64,000 bases of DNA, taken from contig NZ_JAHUXH010000029.1 in assembly GCF_019219825.1 (NCBI RefSeq), positions 33,248-97,247 on the forward strand, written 5' to 3'. Position 1 is the first letter of the stretch. Every line of letters starts with the position of its first letter. Of this stretch, positions 32,534-41,389 are shown one piece after another. Made by a program: the position numbers and the translations under genes. This DNA is from Streptomyces sp. TRM70350 (GTDB lineage Bacteria > Actinomycetota > Actinomycetes > Streptomycetales > Streptomycetaceae). Below the pieces are notes generated by a model that worked only from the letters and a program-made list of their open reading frames with translations, made no database searches and had not been told where the DNA came from.

Positions 32534-33928
32534 ATGCCCGCATCCGCCTTCCTCGCGAGCTTCGACTCCACGGCGGCGATGGTGCGCGCCACCGCCCGGT
32601 ATCTGTCGGGCCGCGACTTCCCCGCCCTCGGCCTCAACCGCCTCCTGCAGCCCCCCGCCGTGCTGGTGAACGCACTGCCGCGCAGGGCCCGCGAGCTGGT
32701 GTACATCATGAGCGGCTGGGCGGAGACCGTACCGCCGCGCCGTCTCGGCCGGTTCGACGCCGGGGAACTGTCCGCGTGGGCGGCCGCGCAGTATCCCGCG
32801 AGGCGCTTCCCGGCGGTCGCCATCGGCTCCTCCAACGGCGCCGCGGTTCACTTGTACACGGCGCTGGGCATCCCCTGGCTCCCGCAGACGTTCCTGGTGC
32901 CGGTCCGCCGGCGCGTCGACCCGGACGACCCCGCCGAAGCCCTGCGCGCCGGCCTGGGACCGGCCCGCACCGTGCTCGACCGCAACCCGGACATCCAGCT
33001 GCACCACATGCACGACGCGGTCCAGGACCGGCTGATGATCCGGACGATGACGTACTTCCGCGTCAAACGGCTGCGGCTCGGCGCGGCGTACGAGCGGTTC
33101 CTGAGGGAACGACTGCCCCCCGGCGGTACCGTCTTCGTGATCGACTGTCAGCAGACCTGGCCCACGCGCAAGATCGCCGATCGCCACCTGTTCCAGCACG
33201 GCGCGGTCGGCGGGGCCACGGAGGAGGAGTACCGCCACGGCGGCCCGCGCGTCGCCGACTACCTCCGGCGATACGGCTCCCCGCGTGAACGGTGGGAGGC
33301 ACCGGAGCCCGACGGTCGCAGCCCCGAGGCGGAGTGGGGTTTCGAACCGGCTCTGCTCGACGACATCCGGCGGGTCGCCCGGGAGTGCGGCCACCGGATC
33401 GTACGGATCAGCTTTCCCGAGCCGCAGGCCCTGAGTCCGCTGGTGGCCGACCTGTACCGGTGGTGGTACGAGCACCGCGGCATTGCCGCGAACCGGCTGC
33501 TCGTCGAGTCCTTCATCGTCATGGAGCCGTGGTGGGCGCTGCGCACCGGGTCGGTTCCCTTCTGGATGGAGTTCAACACCGAGTCTGCGTTCGAGGCGGT
33601 GAGCGCGTACCTGGACCGGGCGGATCCCTTCGACGACATCCGGCTCACCCTGTTCAACCACGGCGTCGAGTCGGTCGGCCTCGTCCCGGCCGAGCAGTGG
33701 GAGACCCTTTTCGCCCGCACCCGTACGGGAGGCGGCTGGCTCGGTGCGCGGCCCGACAGGTTCCCGCTCGACTTCGCCCACTACGCCCGCTACCAGCGGG
33801 CCCTGCGCAGCATCCCCACCCGCTGTCCACTGCCCGCGCCCCTCACGCTGTCCCGGCTGGACTCCTTCCTCGCCGACCACGGGGACCGCTACCGGGTGCG
33901 CTGGGAGCACCTGTCGGGGACCGACTGA
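32534..33928 (+). CDS. Unrecognised 464-residue protein with a hydrolase-like elbow
   Basis: Soluble protein of no family I can name. Visible features: an AIGSSNGAAVHLYTALGIPW segment that resembles a serine nucleophile elbow (G-S-S-N-G), a beta-strand VFVIDCQQTWPTRK, and a C-terminal half rich in Trp/Tyr (LYRWWYEHRG, EPWWALRTGSVPFWMEF). No signal peptide or membrane segment. It lies 3 nt after the alpha/beta hydrolase and 2 nt before the next gene, so the three work together. The role is unknown. Confidence 0.6.
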   Translation: MPASAFLASFDSTAAMVRATARYLSGRDFPALGLNRLLQPPAVLVNALPRRARELVYIMSGWAETVPPRRLGRFDAGELSAWAAAQYPARRFPAVAIGSSNGAAVHLYTALGIPWLPQTFLVPVRRRVDPDDPAEALRAGLGPARTVLDRNPDIQLHHMHDAVQDRLMIRTMTYFRVKRLRLGAAYERFLRERLPPGGTVFVIDCQQTWPTRKIADRHLFQHGAVGGATEEEYRHGGPRVADYLRRYGSPRERWEAPEPDGRSPEAEWGFEPALLDDIRRVARECGHRIVRISFPEPQALSPLVADLYRWWYEHRGIAANRLLVESFIVMEPWWALRTGSVPFWMEFNTESAFEAVSAYLDRADPFDDIRLTLFNHGVESVGLVPAEQWETLFARTRTGGGWLGARPDRFPLDFAHYARYQRALRSIPTRCPLPAPLTLSRLDSFLADHGDRYRVRWEHLSGTD

Positions 33929-33930
33929 GC

Positions 33931-35523
33931 ATGCGGGGGCCGACCTTACCCGGACGGCACCGTCCGCGAAGACCCGTACGTGACACAGTCGTACGGCCCG
34001 CGGCGCTCCTCGTGCTCGCCGGCGCCGTCACGGTGCTCGCCGCGGTGGGTGTGCTGCCGCGGTGGCCCGGCCTGGTGCACCTCGTGGCGCTGCCGCCCTT
34101 GGACCTGATCGCCGACCTGCGGCTGCTCATGCGCTTCACCTCCGGGTACCCGCAGTTCCTCGCCGGTCTCGCCGCCTGCCTCGCCGTGCGCGTCACCGTG
34201 CTGGCCTTCCTGCTGGGCGGCCCTCGCGGACAGACACTGCGGTACGCCGCCCGCTACTACGTCCTCGTACTGCCGGGGGCGCTCCTGGCCTCGGCGCTGC
34301 TGCTGGGTGCCGGAGCCGTGCTGTTCTACGCGCTGTTCTGGATCGGTACCGCCCTCGCCCTGCTGGTCTTCGCCCTGGGGGCCGCCGTGCCATGGGCGGC
34401 GCCACCCCGGCTGGCGCACGGCCTCGCGGTCACGCTACGGCGCGGACTGCGGCTCGGCACCGTCGGCGCCTACCTGACCGCGCTGGCCGTCATCGGCGCG
34501 GTGGCCGACGCCACGCGGCCCGTGGGTCCCGTGCTGCTCGTCCCCCTCTCCGTCCTGCTCACGCTGGCGGCAGCCCAGGCGTTGCGCGAGGACCCCGGTT
34601 TCCGGTGGACGCGGCGTGCCGTGGCCCTCGTACCGGCCGCGGGGCTGGCCGCGCTGGCGCTCGTCGTCGCGACCGGCCCCGCCGGACCACCACGGGCGGC
34701 GCCACCGCAGGAGCCGCGCCGCGGCTCCTTGATGCTCATGTCGGGCGTCGACTCGGCCTCCGGCACCGGCGCCATGCTCGAAATCGACCCGCACACCCTC
34801 GGCTACCGCTGCGCGCACACCTTCTACTACTCGTACGCCGGCCCCGGCCCCGGACAGCCACGCCGCCAGGCTCTCTGCCCCATCACCACCGGAGCGCCCT
34901 ACCGGCCGGAGGACACCCTGCGCCCCACCGCCGAGCTGATCTCCTTCCTGGATGCCCAGCTCGGCGGCCTGCCGCCGCCGGTCCTGCTCTCCACCCACTC
35001 CCAGGGGGTGTGGGTGGTCTGGGAAGCCGCCACGCAGGGGCGCCTGCCCCGGGTGGAGACGCTCGTGCTGGCCGGGCCCTTCCCGGAGAACCCGGTGCCC
35101 TACCCCCCGCAGGGCGAACCGGGCCGGTCCCGCTTGGCCGCGGACGTCGCGCGTCTCCTGACCGGCCTGCCCCGCCCCGGCGGCACCTCGGTGTTCCGCC
35201 CCGACTCGCCCCTCGGCCGGGAGTGGCTGGCGGACCCCACAGCGATCGAACGCACCCTGTCCCACCCACTGCCGCCCGGCCTGCGCGCCCTGGCCGTCCC
35301 GAGCGTCTTCGACCTGCCCCTGATGCCGCACGGCCCCCGCATCCCGTCGGCCACCAACGCCTGCCCGGTCCCGGTCATCCACCCGAACCTGCCTTACTCC
35401 GCCGAGTTCCGGCGCCTCGTCAACACCGTCGCCGACGGACACGAGCCACCCGCCGCCTGCCCACTCTGGCGCACTCTGGTCGGCCCGCTCTTCCGCCCCT
35501 TCGCCGTTCCGGCCGACGGCTGA
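33931..35523 (+). CDS. Membrane protein with C-terminal alpha/beta-hydrolase-like domain
   Basis: 530 residues. The first half has about six membrane helices (for example LLVLAGAVTVLAAVGVL, FLAGLAACLAVRVTVLAFLL, LLASALLLGAGAVLFYALFW). The second half carries VLLSTHSQGVWVVWEAA, a serine elbow in T-H-S-Q-G, after a Pro-rich hinge; a late His lies in PVPVIHPNLPYS. Several Cys could form extracytoplasmic disulfides. ATG 33931 starts 2 nt after the preceding stop. Likely a membrane-anchored esterase or transferase; substrate unknown. Confidence 0.6.
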   Translation: MRGPTLPGRHRPRRPVRDTVVRPAALLVLAGAVTVLAAVGVLPRWPGLVHLVALPPLDLIADLRLLMRFTSGYPQFLAGLAACLAVRVTVLAFLLGGPRGQTLRYAARYYVLVLPGALLASALLLGAGAVLFYALFWIGTALALLVFALGAAVPWAAPPRLAHGLAVTLRRGLRLGTVGAYLTALAVIGAVADATRPVGPVLLVPLSVLLTLAAAQALREDPGFRWTRRAVALVPAAGLAALALVVATGPAGPPRAAPPQEPRRGSLMLMSGVDSASGTGAMLEIDPHTLGYRCAHTFYYSYAGPGPGQPRRQALCPITTGAPYRPEDTLRPTAELISFLDAQLGGLPPPVLLSTHSQGVWVVWEAATQGRLPRVETLVLAGPFPENPVPYPPQGEPGRSRLAADVARLLTGLPRPGGTSVFRPDSPLGREWLADPTAIERTLSHPLPPGLRALAVPSVFDLPLMPHGPRIPSATNACPVPVIHPNLPYSAEFRRLVNTVADGHEPPAACPLWRTLVGPLFRPFAVPADG

Positions 35524-35888
35524 CCCCGGCCCGTCCCCCTTACGGGCCGCTCCGCGCCCTGCCGTAACGCGGGGCCGCGCGAGAGGCAGGGCGTTGCCCG
35601 GACGTGGCCCGGTCGTTCCCGCGGCAGCCCTCACGCCGCCGAGACGCTGTGCCAGGGTCAGTCCCACGAGCGCATGCGTCGAGCAGCTGACCAAGCACCG
35701 GGCCGCGTGTTCCTGGTGCACGGTCGCTGCCCCCTGCCATGCCGCACGACCTGGCCGTATCCGGATGCCCCGGCCGGACCGTGCACCAACCGCAAGAAGC
35801 GCGGTTCCGACGGTGGTCCGGCCACCGAAGGTCGACAAGCCCGACTACGCCGACTGCAAGGAGCGCCATGCGCCACCGTGCGTGTGGG
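35524..35888. other. Intergenic region without a supported gene
   Basis: About 365 nt between two convergent genes. Frames are open but none shows natural composition, a ribosome site or a recognisable motif. Confidence 0.5.
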
Positions 35889-36923
35889 TCAGGGCAGGGC
35901 GATGGCGTCGATGCGGGACAGTTCCTCCGCGTCGAAGTCGAGGTTGCCGATCGCGGACACGCTGTCCTCCAGCTGCCGCGGGCTGCTCGCGCCGACCAGG
36001 GCGGAGGTCACGCGGCCGCCGCGCAGGACCCAGGCGAGGGCCATCTGGGCCAGTGACTGGCCACGGGACTTGGCGATGTCGTCGAGGGCGCGCAGCCGCC
36101 CGACCAACTCCTCGGTGAGCGCCTCGGAGTTCAGGAACGGGCTGTCGCTCGCGGCCCGCGAGTCCTCCGGGATGCCATCGAGATAGCGGCCGGTGAGCAG
36201 GCCCTGCTCCAGCGGCGAGTAGGCGATGGAGCCGACCTCCAGCTCGTCCAACGCGTCCAGCAGGCCCTCCTCGGGGCGCCGGTCGAGCATGGAGTAGCGC
36301 GGCTGGTGGATCAGGAGCGGGGTGCCCAGCTCGCCCAGGATGCGGGCGGCCTCGCGGGTCTGCTCCGGGGAGTAGTTCGAGACACCGACGTACAGCGCCT
36401 TGCCCTGCTGGACCGCCGAGTGCAACGCGCCCATCGTCTCCTCCAGCGGAGTCTGGGGGTCCGGGCGGTGCGAGTAGAAGATGTCGACGTAGTCCAGGCC
36501 CATCCGCTTCAGGCTCTGGTCCAGTGAGGACAGCAGGTACTTGCGCGAGCCCCACTCGCCGTACGGGCCGGGCCACATCAGATAACCGGCCTTGGTGGAG
36601 ATCACCAGCTCGTCACGGTACGGCGCGAAGTCGGCCTTGAGCGCCTCGCCGAACGCGGACTCGGCGGCGCCGGGCGGCGGGCCGTAGTTGTTGGCCAGGT
36701 CGAAGTGCGTGACGCCGAGGTCGAAGGCGCGGCGCAGGATGGCCCGCTGGGTCTCGACCGGCCGATCGGGGCCGAAGTTGTGCCACAGGCCGAGCGACAG
36801 CGCGGGGAGCTTGAGGCCGCTGCGTCCGGTGCGCCGGTAGGGCATGTCCGCGTAGCGGTCGGGGTGTGCCGTGTACAACGCGACTCCAGAGGGGTTGGCA
36901 CGGAGGGAACAGTGTGCCCTCAC
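35889..36923 (-). CDS. Aldo/keto reductase (YghZ / L-glyceraldehyde-3-phosphate reductase type)
   Basis: About 330-344 residues. AKR14-type signatures: MPYRRTGRSGLKLPALSLGL near the start, tetrad Asp and Tyr in HFDLANNYGPPPG, Lys in ISTKAGY and His in FYSHRPDP. The IAYSPLEQGLLTGRYLDG motif is typical of YghZ, which reduces methylglyoxal and glyceraldehyde phosphate. The true start may be some codons inside the frame; the nearest conserved Met is at MPYRRTG. Divergently transcribed from a LysR gene 70 nt away, its likely regulator. Confidence 0.87.
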   Translation of the reverse strand: MRAHCSLRANPSGVALYTAHPDRYADMPYRRTGRSGLKLPALSLGLWHNFGPDRPVETQRAILRRAFDLGVTHFDLANNYGPPPGAAESAFGEALKADFAPYRDELVISTKAGYLMWPGPYGEWGSRKYLLSSLDQSLKRMGLDYVDIFYSHRPDPQTPLEETMGALHSAVQQGKALYVGVSNYSPEQTREAARILGELGTPLLIHQPRYSMLDRRPEEGLLDALDELEVGSIAYSPLEQGLLTGRYLDGIPEDSRAASDSPFLNSEALTEELVGRLRALDDIAKSRGQSLAQMALAWVLRGGRVTSALVGASSPRQLEDSVSAIGNLDFDAEELSRIDAIALP

Positions 36924-36993
36924 TCTTTCGTGACCTGCGGGCAGTGGTCCAACAGAAGAATCCGATGGAATTCAGCGATTACGCTTCTCAGTC

Positions 36994-37869
36994 ATGGAAC
37001 TGCGCCATCTCCAGCACTTCGTCGCGGTCGCCGAGGACCAGCACTTCACCCGGGCGGCCGAACGGCTGATGGTGTCCCAGTCGGGCCTGTCGGCCTCGAT
37101 CCGGGCGCTGGAGCGGGAGTTGCAGACGCCGCTGTTCGTCCGGACCACCCGCCGGGTGACGCTCACCCCGGCCGGACGGGCGCTGCTGGGCGAGGCCGAG
37201 CGGATTCTGGCGCAGGTGCGGGCGGCGCATGAGGCGGTGGCCGCGGTGCAGGGCGTGCTGCGCGGCATGCTCGCGCTCGGCACGGAGCAGTGCATCGCGG
37301 GGGTGAACGTGGCGCGGCTGCTCGCGGCGTTCCGGCACCGGCACCCGGATGTGGAGATCTGTCTGCGGCAGGCGGGCTCCGGCGCGCTGGCGGAGGAGGT
37401 CGCCGCCGGACGGCTGGACCTGGCTTTCGCGGTGCGCACGCAGGAGGACACCGACCAGCTGCGCTCCGTACCGCTGACCAGCGAGCCGATGACGGTGCTG
37501 TGCCATCCGACGCACCGCCTCGCCGCCGCCGGCGCGGCCGTGACGCCTCAGGAGCTGGGCGGCGAGGTGTTCGTCGACTTCCACCCCGACTGGGGGCCGC
37601 GCCGCGCCACCGACGCCGCGTTCGCCAGGGCGGGCGTACGGCGCACGGTGGCCCTTGAGGTGAACGACGTGCACAGTCTGCTCGACCTGCTGGACGAGAA
37701 CCTGGGCATCGCCGTCGTACCGCACCACTTCCGCCACAAGCGCCCCTCCCTCACCGCCCTGCCCCTCAAGGGCACCGGCGAGGCGGAGTACGAGACGGTC
37801 GCCCTGCTGCCGCCCCGGGAGGCGACGAGCCCGGCGGCGCGGGCCCTGATGGCGCTCCTCGACTCCTGA
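36994..37869 (+). CDS. LysR-family transcriptional regulator
   Basis: 291 residues. N-terminal winged helix-turn-helix: MELRHLQHFVAVAEDQHFTR, AAERLMVSQSGLSASIRALE, then the linker helix and TPAGRALL. The C-terminal effector-binding domain has GTEQCIAGVNVARLLAAF and DLLDENLGIAVVPHH. Classical LysR arrangement, divergent from the aldo/keto reductase gene with a 70-nt shared region, so it probably controls that gene and itself. Inducer unknown. Confidence 0.9.
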   Translation: MELRHLQHFVAVAEDQHFTRAAERLMVSQSGLSASIRALERELQTPLFVRTTRRVTLTPAGRALLGEAERILAQVRAAHEAVAAVQGVLRGMLALGTEQCIAGVNVARLLAAFRHRHPDVEICLRQAGSGALAEEVAAGRLDLAFAVRTQEDTDQLRSVPLTSEPMTVLCHPTHRLAAAGAAVTPQELGGEVFVDFHPDWGPRRATDAAFARAGVRRTVALEVNDVHSLLDLLDENLGIAVVPHHFRHKRPSLTALPLKGTGEAEYETVALLPPREATSPAARALMALLDS

Positions 37870-37880
37870 AGCCCGGCGCC

Positions 37881-37976
37881 GCGCCGTCGTGTGGGTCCCG
37901 GCGAGGCGCCGTCGTGTGTGCGTCCTGGCGATGCGCCGTCATGTGGGATTCCGGGCGATGCGCCATCGTGGGACGT
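37881..37976 (+). repeat. Imperfect 25-27 bp direct repeats in the dinB-like leader
   Basis: Copies starting GCGCCGTC or GCGCCATC at 37881, 37906, 37933 and 37960, separated by 25, 27 and 27 bp, directly before the DinB-family ATG. Spacing close to 2.5 helix turns; could be protein-binding sites or a small slippage array. Confidence 0.6.
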
Positions 37977-38486
37977 ATGCATGCCAAGGACATCCTCACC
38001 GACGGCTACAGCCGCATCCAGGAAGAAGTCCACGCCGCCGTCGAAGGCCTCACGGCCGACGACCTCAACGCCCGCCCCGGCCCCGCCGCCAACTCCATCG
38101 CCTGGCTGATATGGCACCTGACGCGCGTCCAGGACGACCACGTCGCCGACGCCTCCGGGCTCGACCAGGTCTGGCTGACGCAGGACTGGGAGAAGCGCTT
38201 CGGGCTCGGGCTGCCACGCCACGACACCGGGTACGGACACAGCTCGGCGAAGGTCGCCAAGGTGCGGGTCGACTCCCCCGACCTGCTCACCGGCTACTAC
38301 GACGCCGTGCACGAGCAGACGCTCGACTTCGTACGCGGGCTGACCGCCAAGGATCTCGAGGAGATCGTCGACGACCGCTGGGATCCGCCGGTCAGCCTGG
38401 GCGTGCGGCTGGTGAGCGTGCTGTCCGACGACCTTCAGCACGTCGGACAGGCCGCCTACGTACGCGGTCTGCTTCAGGCCTCGTAG
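37977..38486 (+). CDS. DinB / mycothiol-dependent-transferase-like protein (DUF664)
   Basis: 169-residue four-helix-bundle protein. The metal triad is visible as His in WLIWHLTRVQDDH and His in DDLQHVGQAAYVRGL. DUF664 members of actinobacteria belong to the DinB superfamily, some of which use mycothiol or other thiols; activity here is untested. ATG 37977 is chosen because the domain starts at MHAKDILTDGY. The 3' end overlaps the convergent adenosine deaminase by 13 nt. Confidence 0.83.
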   Translation: MHAKDILTDGYSRIQEEVHAAVEGLTADDLNARPGPAANSIAWLIWHLTRVQDDHVADASGLDQVWLTQDWEKRFGLGLPRHDTGYGHSSAKVAKVRVDSPDLLTGYYDAVHEQTLDFVRGLTAKDLEEIVDDRWDPPVSLGVRLVSVLSDDLQHVGQAAYVRGLLQAS

Positions 38487-39538
38487 CCCGGCAGGATCAC
38501 GTCCCGGATGAGCGCGTTCCGCTCGTCGAACGGGATGAACGCGCTCTTGACGGCGTTCACGGTCACCGTGCGCAGATCCTCGACCGTCCAGCCGGCCTCC
38601 TCGACCAGCAGGGACATCTCGCGGGTCATCGTGGTGCCGGAGACCAGGCGGTTGTCGGTGTTGAGCGTGACGCGGAAGCCGAGGTCCTTGAGCGCCGTGA
38701 TGGGGTGCTCGGCGATGGAGGTGGCGGCGCCGGTCTGGAGGTTGGAGGTCGGGCACATCTCCAGCGCGATCCGGCGGTCGCGCACCCACCCGGCGAGACG
38801 CCCGAGCTTGCCGTCCACGATGTCGTCCATGATCCGCACGCCGTGCCCGATGCGCTGGGCGCCGCACGCCTGGAGCGCCTGGTGGATGCTGGGCAGGCCG
38901 TGCGCCTCACCGGCGTGGATGGTGAACGGCACGTTCTCGTGGCGCAGGTGCTCGAAGGCGGCCAGGTGGTCGGCGGGCGGGAAGCCGTCCTCGGCGCCGG
39001 CGATGTCGAAGCCGACGACACCGGCATCCCGGAACGCGACGGCGAGGTCGGCGATCTCCCGGCTGCGGTCGAACATCCGCATCCCGCACAGCAGCGTCCC
39101 GACCCGGACCGGCGTGCCGGCGGCGGCAGCCTTGGCCATGCCCGCCGCGAGCCCCTCCTGCACGGTCTCGACGACCTCGGGCAGCGTCAGCCCGCCCTTG
39201 ACCATCAGCTCCGGCGCATAGCGCACCTCGCCGTACACGACACCGTCCGCCGCGAGATCGAGGACGTACTCCTCGGCCGTGCGCAGCAGGCCCTCGCGGG
39301 TCTGCATCACGGCGAGGGTGTGCTCGAAGGTGGCGATGTAGCGGACCAGGTCGCCGGAGTTCGCGGCGTCGTAGTACCAGGCGGCGAGCGCGTCGGGGTC
39401 GGTGGTGGGCAGGGTGTGGCCGACCGTCTCCGCGAGCTCGACGACGGTGGCGGGGCGCAGGCCGCCGTCGAGGTGGTCGTGCAGGACGGCCTTGGGGAGG
39501 CGGCGAAGGGAGGCGATGTCTACGCGCGTAGCGGTCAT
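38474..39538 (-). CDS. Adenosine deaminase
   Basis: 354-residue zinc hydrolase converting adenosine to inosine and ammonia in purine salvage. Active-site motifs: HDHLDGG (H20, H22 zinc ligands), HAGEAHG (zinc His and catalytic Glu), RIGHG, MCPTSN and NTDN (the zinc Asp; usual form NTDDP, here NTDNR). Length fits the actinobacterial ADA group. Starts ATG 39538, 48 nt downstream of the VOC gene on the same strand. Confidence 0.92.
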   Translation of the reverse strand: MTATRVDIASLRRLPKAVLHDHLDGGLRPATVVELAETVGHTLPTTDPDALAAWYYDAANSGDLVRYIATFEHTLAVMQTREGLLRTAEEYVLDLAADGVVYGEVRYAPELMVKGGLTLPEVVETVQEGLAAGMAKAAAAGTPVRVGTLLCGMRMFDRSREIADLAVAFRDAGVVGFDIAGAEDGFPPADHLAAFEHLRHENVPFTIHAGEAHGLPSIHQALQACGAQRIGHGVRIMDDIVDGKLGRLAGWVRDRRIALEMCPTSNLQTGAATSIAEHPITALKDLGFRVTLNTDNRLVSGTTMTREMSLLVEEAGWTVEDLRTVTVNAVKSAFIPFDERNALIRDVILPGYEA

Positions 39539-39586
39539 GGTGCGTCTTTCCTCGGGCGGGGCGTTGATATGGAGCGGGGGTGCGGG

Positions 39587-39976
39587 TCAGGCGGGCTGGA
39601 GCAGGTCCCAGCGGTTGCCGTGCAGGTCCTGGAAGACGGCGACCGTGCCGTACGGCTCGTGTCGCGGCTCCTCCAGGAAGGTCACGCCCGCGGCGAGCAT
39701 CCGGGCGTGGTCGCGAGCGAAGTCGTCGGTGTGCAGGAAGAAGCCGACACGACCGCCGGTCTGGTCACCCACCCGGGCACGCTGGCCCTCACCCTTGGCA
39801 CGGGCGAGCAGCAGCGAGGTCCCGGCGCCCTCCGTCCCGGGCTCCACCACGACCCAGCGGGAGCCGTCCTCGCGGGGCGTGTCCTCGGCGAGCCGGAAGC
39901 CGAGGGCCCCGGTGTAGAAGCGGATCGCCTCGTCGTAGTCGTCGACGACGAGGGTGACCAGGGCGATGCGTCTCAT
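39587..39976 (-). CDS. VOC (glyoxalase-like) protein
   Basis: 129 residues, single VOC domain: MRRIALVTLVVDDYDEAIRF at the start, FRLAEDTPREDGSRWVVVEP, VGFFLHTDDFARDH and a C-terminal DLHGNRWDLLQ. Possible metal ligands are conserved (D/E/H at the usual ends), so a small lyase or dioxygenase activity is possible. ATG 39976 is chosen for GGAAGG 5 nt upstream. A near-palindrome with a TATAAC-like -10 on the minus strand precedes it at 40010-40025. Confidence 0.82.
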   Translation of the reverse strand: MRRIALVTLVVDDYDEAIRFYTGALGFRLAEDTPREDGSRWVVVEPGTEGAGTSLLLARAKGEGQRARVGDQTGGRVGFFLHTDDFARDHARMLAAGVTFLEEPRHEPYGTVAVFQDLHGNRWDLLQPA

Positions 39977-40009
39977 CGGGACCTTCCGGGAGGGCTGATT
40001 GACGGGAGA

Positions 40010-40025
40010 GGTTATACGTAAAACC
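40010..40025. promoter_or_regulatory. Near-perfect palindrome GGTTATACGTAAAACC
   Basis: 14 of 16 positions symmetric, centred on TACGTA, 34 nt before the VOC start and overlapping a TATAAC-like hexamer on the minus strand. TetR/MerR-type operator candidate. Confidence 0.4.
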
Positions 40026-40110
40026 TGACGGGCGCCAGTCGTCATCGGGACCGGAGTCCTGCGCCTCGGGCCGGAGGTGCTCCGGCGGTCGAGCGGCTGG
40101 CGTCCCGGGC

Positions 40111-40458
40111 ATGACGATCACCGAGCCCCCGCGCGGTCCCGCCCGCCGTCAGCAGGATGTACCGGCCCGGCTGGAACGGGAGAGGGACATATGGGTGGCC
40201 TCGGCGGACGCCGACCGGGTGCCGTGTCTGGTCCCGCCGCGGTTCGTGCGGGACGGCGAGTGCGTGTGGCCGGTTACGCGCCCGGCCAACCCCACCGGCC
40301 GCAATCTGCTTGCGGTCCGCCGCACCCGGCTGGCGTTCGGGGACACGCGGGATGTCGTCCTCGTCGACGGCGATGTCGAAGCCTTCTCGGCCGCGGAGGT
40401 GCCGGACGCGGCGGCGGAGGCGTTCCGCGCAAAGACGGGCTGGGATCCACGGCGAAGC
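40111..40458 (+). pseudogene. Pyridoxamine-5'-phosphate-oxidase-family protein, 3'-truncated
   Basis: Frame from ATG 40111 shows the split-barrel flavin/F420-binding family: ERERDIWVASADADRVPCLV, TRPANPTGRNLL, TRLAFGDTRDVVLVDGDVEA and EAFRAKTGWDPR. Homology stops after the TGWDPR motif, where the C-terminal 15-25 residues (usually around a conserved Trp) should follow. The sequence instead runs into a different gene remnant. Confidence 0.65.
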
Positions 40459-40514
40459 GCTCAACAGCCATCGGGCGGCGATCGGTCGGCCGTCGGTGGA
40501 CGACGTCCGCGGCT

Positions 40515-40905
40515 CCGCCATCACAAGGGCTGGAGGCACTCATGGACACCGGCGAACCGCCTGTGTACGTGGGCTTCGGCAGCATGGCCACACACCCACC
40601 GAAGGACATCGCCCAGGTAGCCACTGGAGCGAGCCGCGCGCACGGCCGTCGCGTACTCCTCGCCCGCGGCTCGGCCGACCTGGCCCCGATCGACGACGCC
40701 GACGACTGCTTCGTCGGCGGCGAGGTCAACCAGCAGGCAGGCTGGGCATCGGCTCGGCTCGCGGCGGCCCGACGCCGACCTTCGGCTTCCTGTCCGCCGC
40801 GCTCACAACGGCCCTGACACCCCAGACCCGCGCACGAGCCAGGGCCGTGGCCGGGACCATCGGCACCGACGGGGCGACGGGGCGACGGGGGACGGTGGCC
40901 GCGAC
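40515..40905 (+). pseudogene. Glycosyltransferase (UGT/GT1-like) remnant with internal deletion
   Basis: One plus frame encodes GEPPVYVGFGSMATHPPKDI, then SRAHGRRVLLARGSADLAPI and DDADDCFVGGEVNQQA, the start of the C-terminal Rossmann domain of sterol/macrolide-type glycosyltransferases. Immediately after, in another frame, comes ALTPQTRARARAVAGTIGTD, the extreme C-terminus of the same family. The 80-100 residues between, including the His-x-Gly-Gly donor site, are gone, as is the N-terminal half. Confidence 0.75.
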
Positions 40906-40920
40906 TTGCTTCAGGGGTCC

Positions 40921-41136
40921 TCAGTCGGTGCCACGGTCCATGACGCGGCGGGCGGCCTCCGCCTCCGCAGCCGGAGGGGACAATTCGTCGAGCGTGTCGA
41001 GCTCGGCATCCGACTCCAGCTCCCGCTCCCAAGCCGCAGCCAGACGCTCCTGTTCGTCGCGTGGCTTGGCACTGACGACCTTGCGCTGATCCGGGTCCAG
41101 AGCCGCCAGGAATCGCCCGACCGAATCTGCCGGCAT
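40921..41136 (-). CDS. Small acidic hypothetical protein
   Basis: 71 residues, mostly charged helix: MPADSVGRFLAALDPDQRKV, then EQERLAAAWERELESDAELD. No family recognised; a coiled-coil or antitoxin-like role cannot be tested here. ATG 41136 has GAGGAG 6 nt upstream, which argues that it is a real gene despite lying among remnants. Confidence 0.5.
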   Translation of the reverse strand: MPADSVGRFLAALDPDQRKVVSAKPRDEQERLAAAWERELESDAELDTLDELSPPAAEAEAARRVMDRGTD

Positions 41137-41389
41137 ACCGTGCTCCTCGTCGCTGAAAGGGTGCCGCCGCTCCTGGCCCAGCATGACCAACCGGGCCCGC
41201 GCCCAACCACCTGACACGGCCTGCGACCACCCTGATGGCCCTGCTTCTCCCCTTCGCTCACATGGTGTTGGAAGTCCCGCCTGGCAGCGGCGAAAGCTGC
41301 AAGGGGCGGTTTCGGCGCCCCAGGGACCCCTTCGGTATCGAGCGCCCACACGGACACCGACCCCGACGCGCGCTTGTTGATGGCCGATC

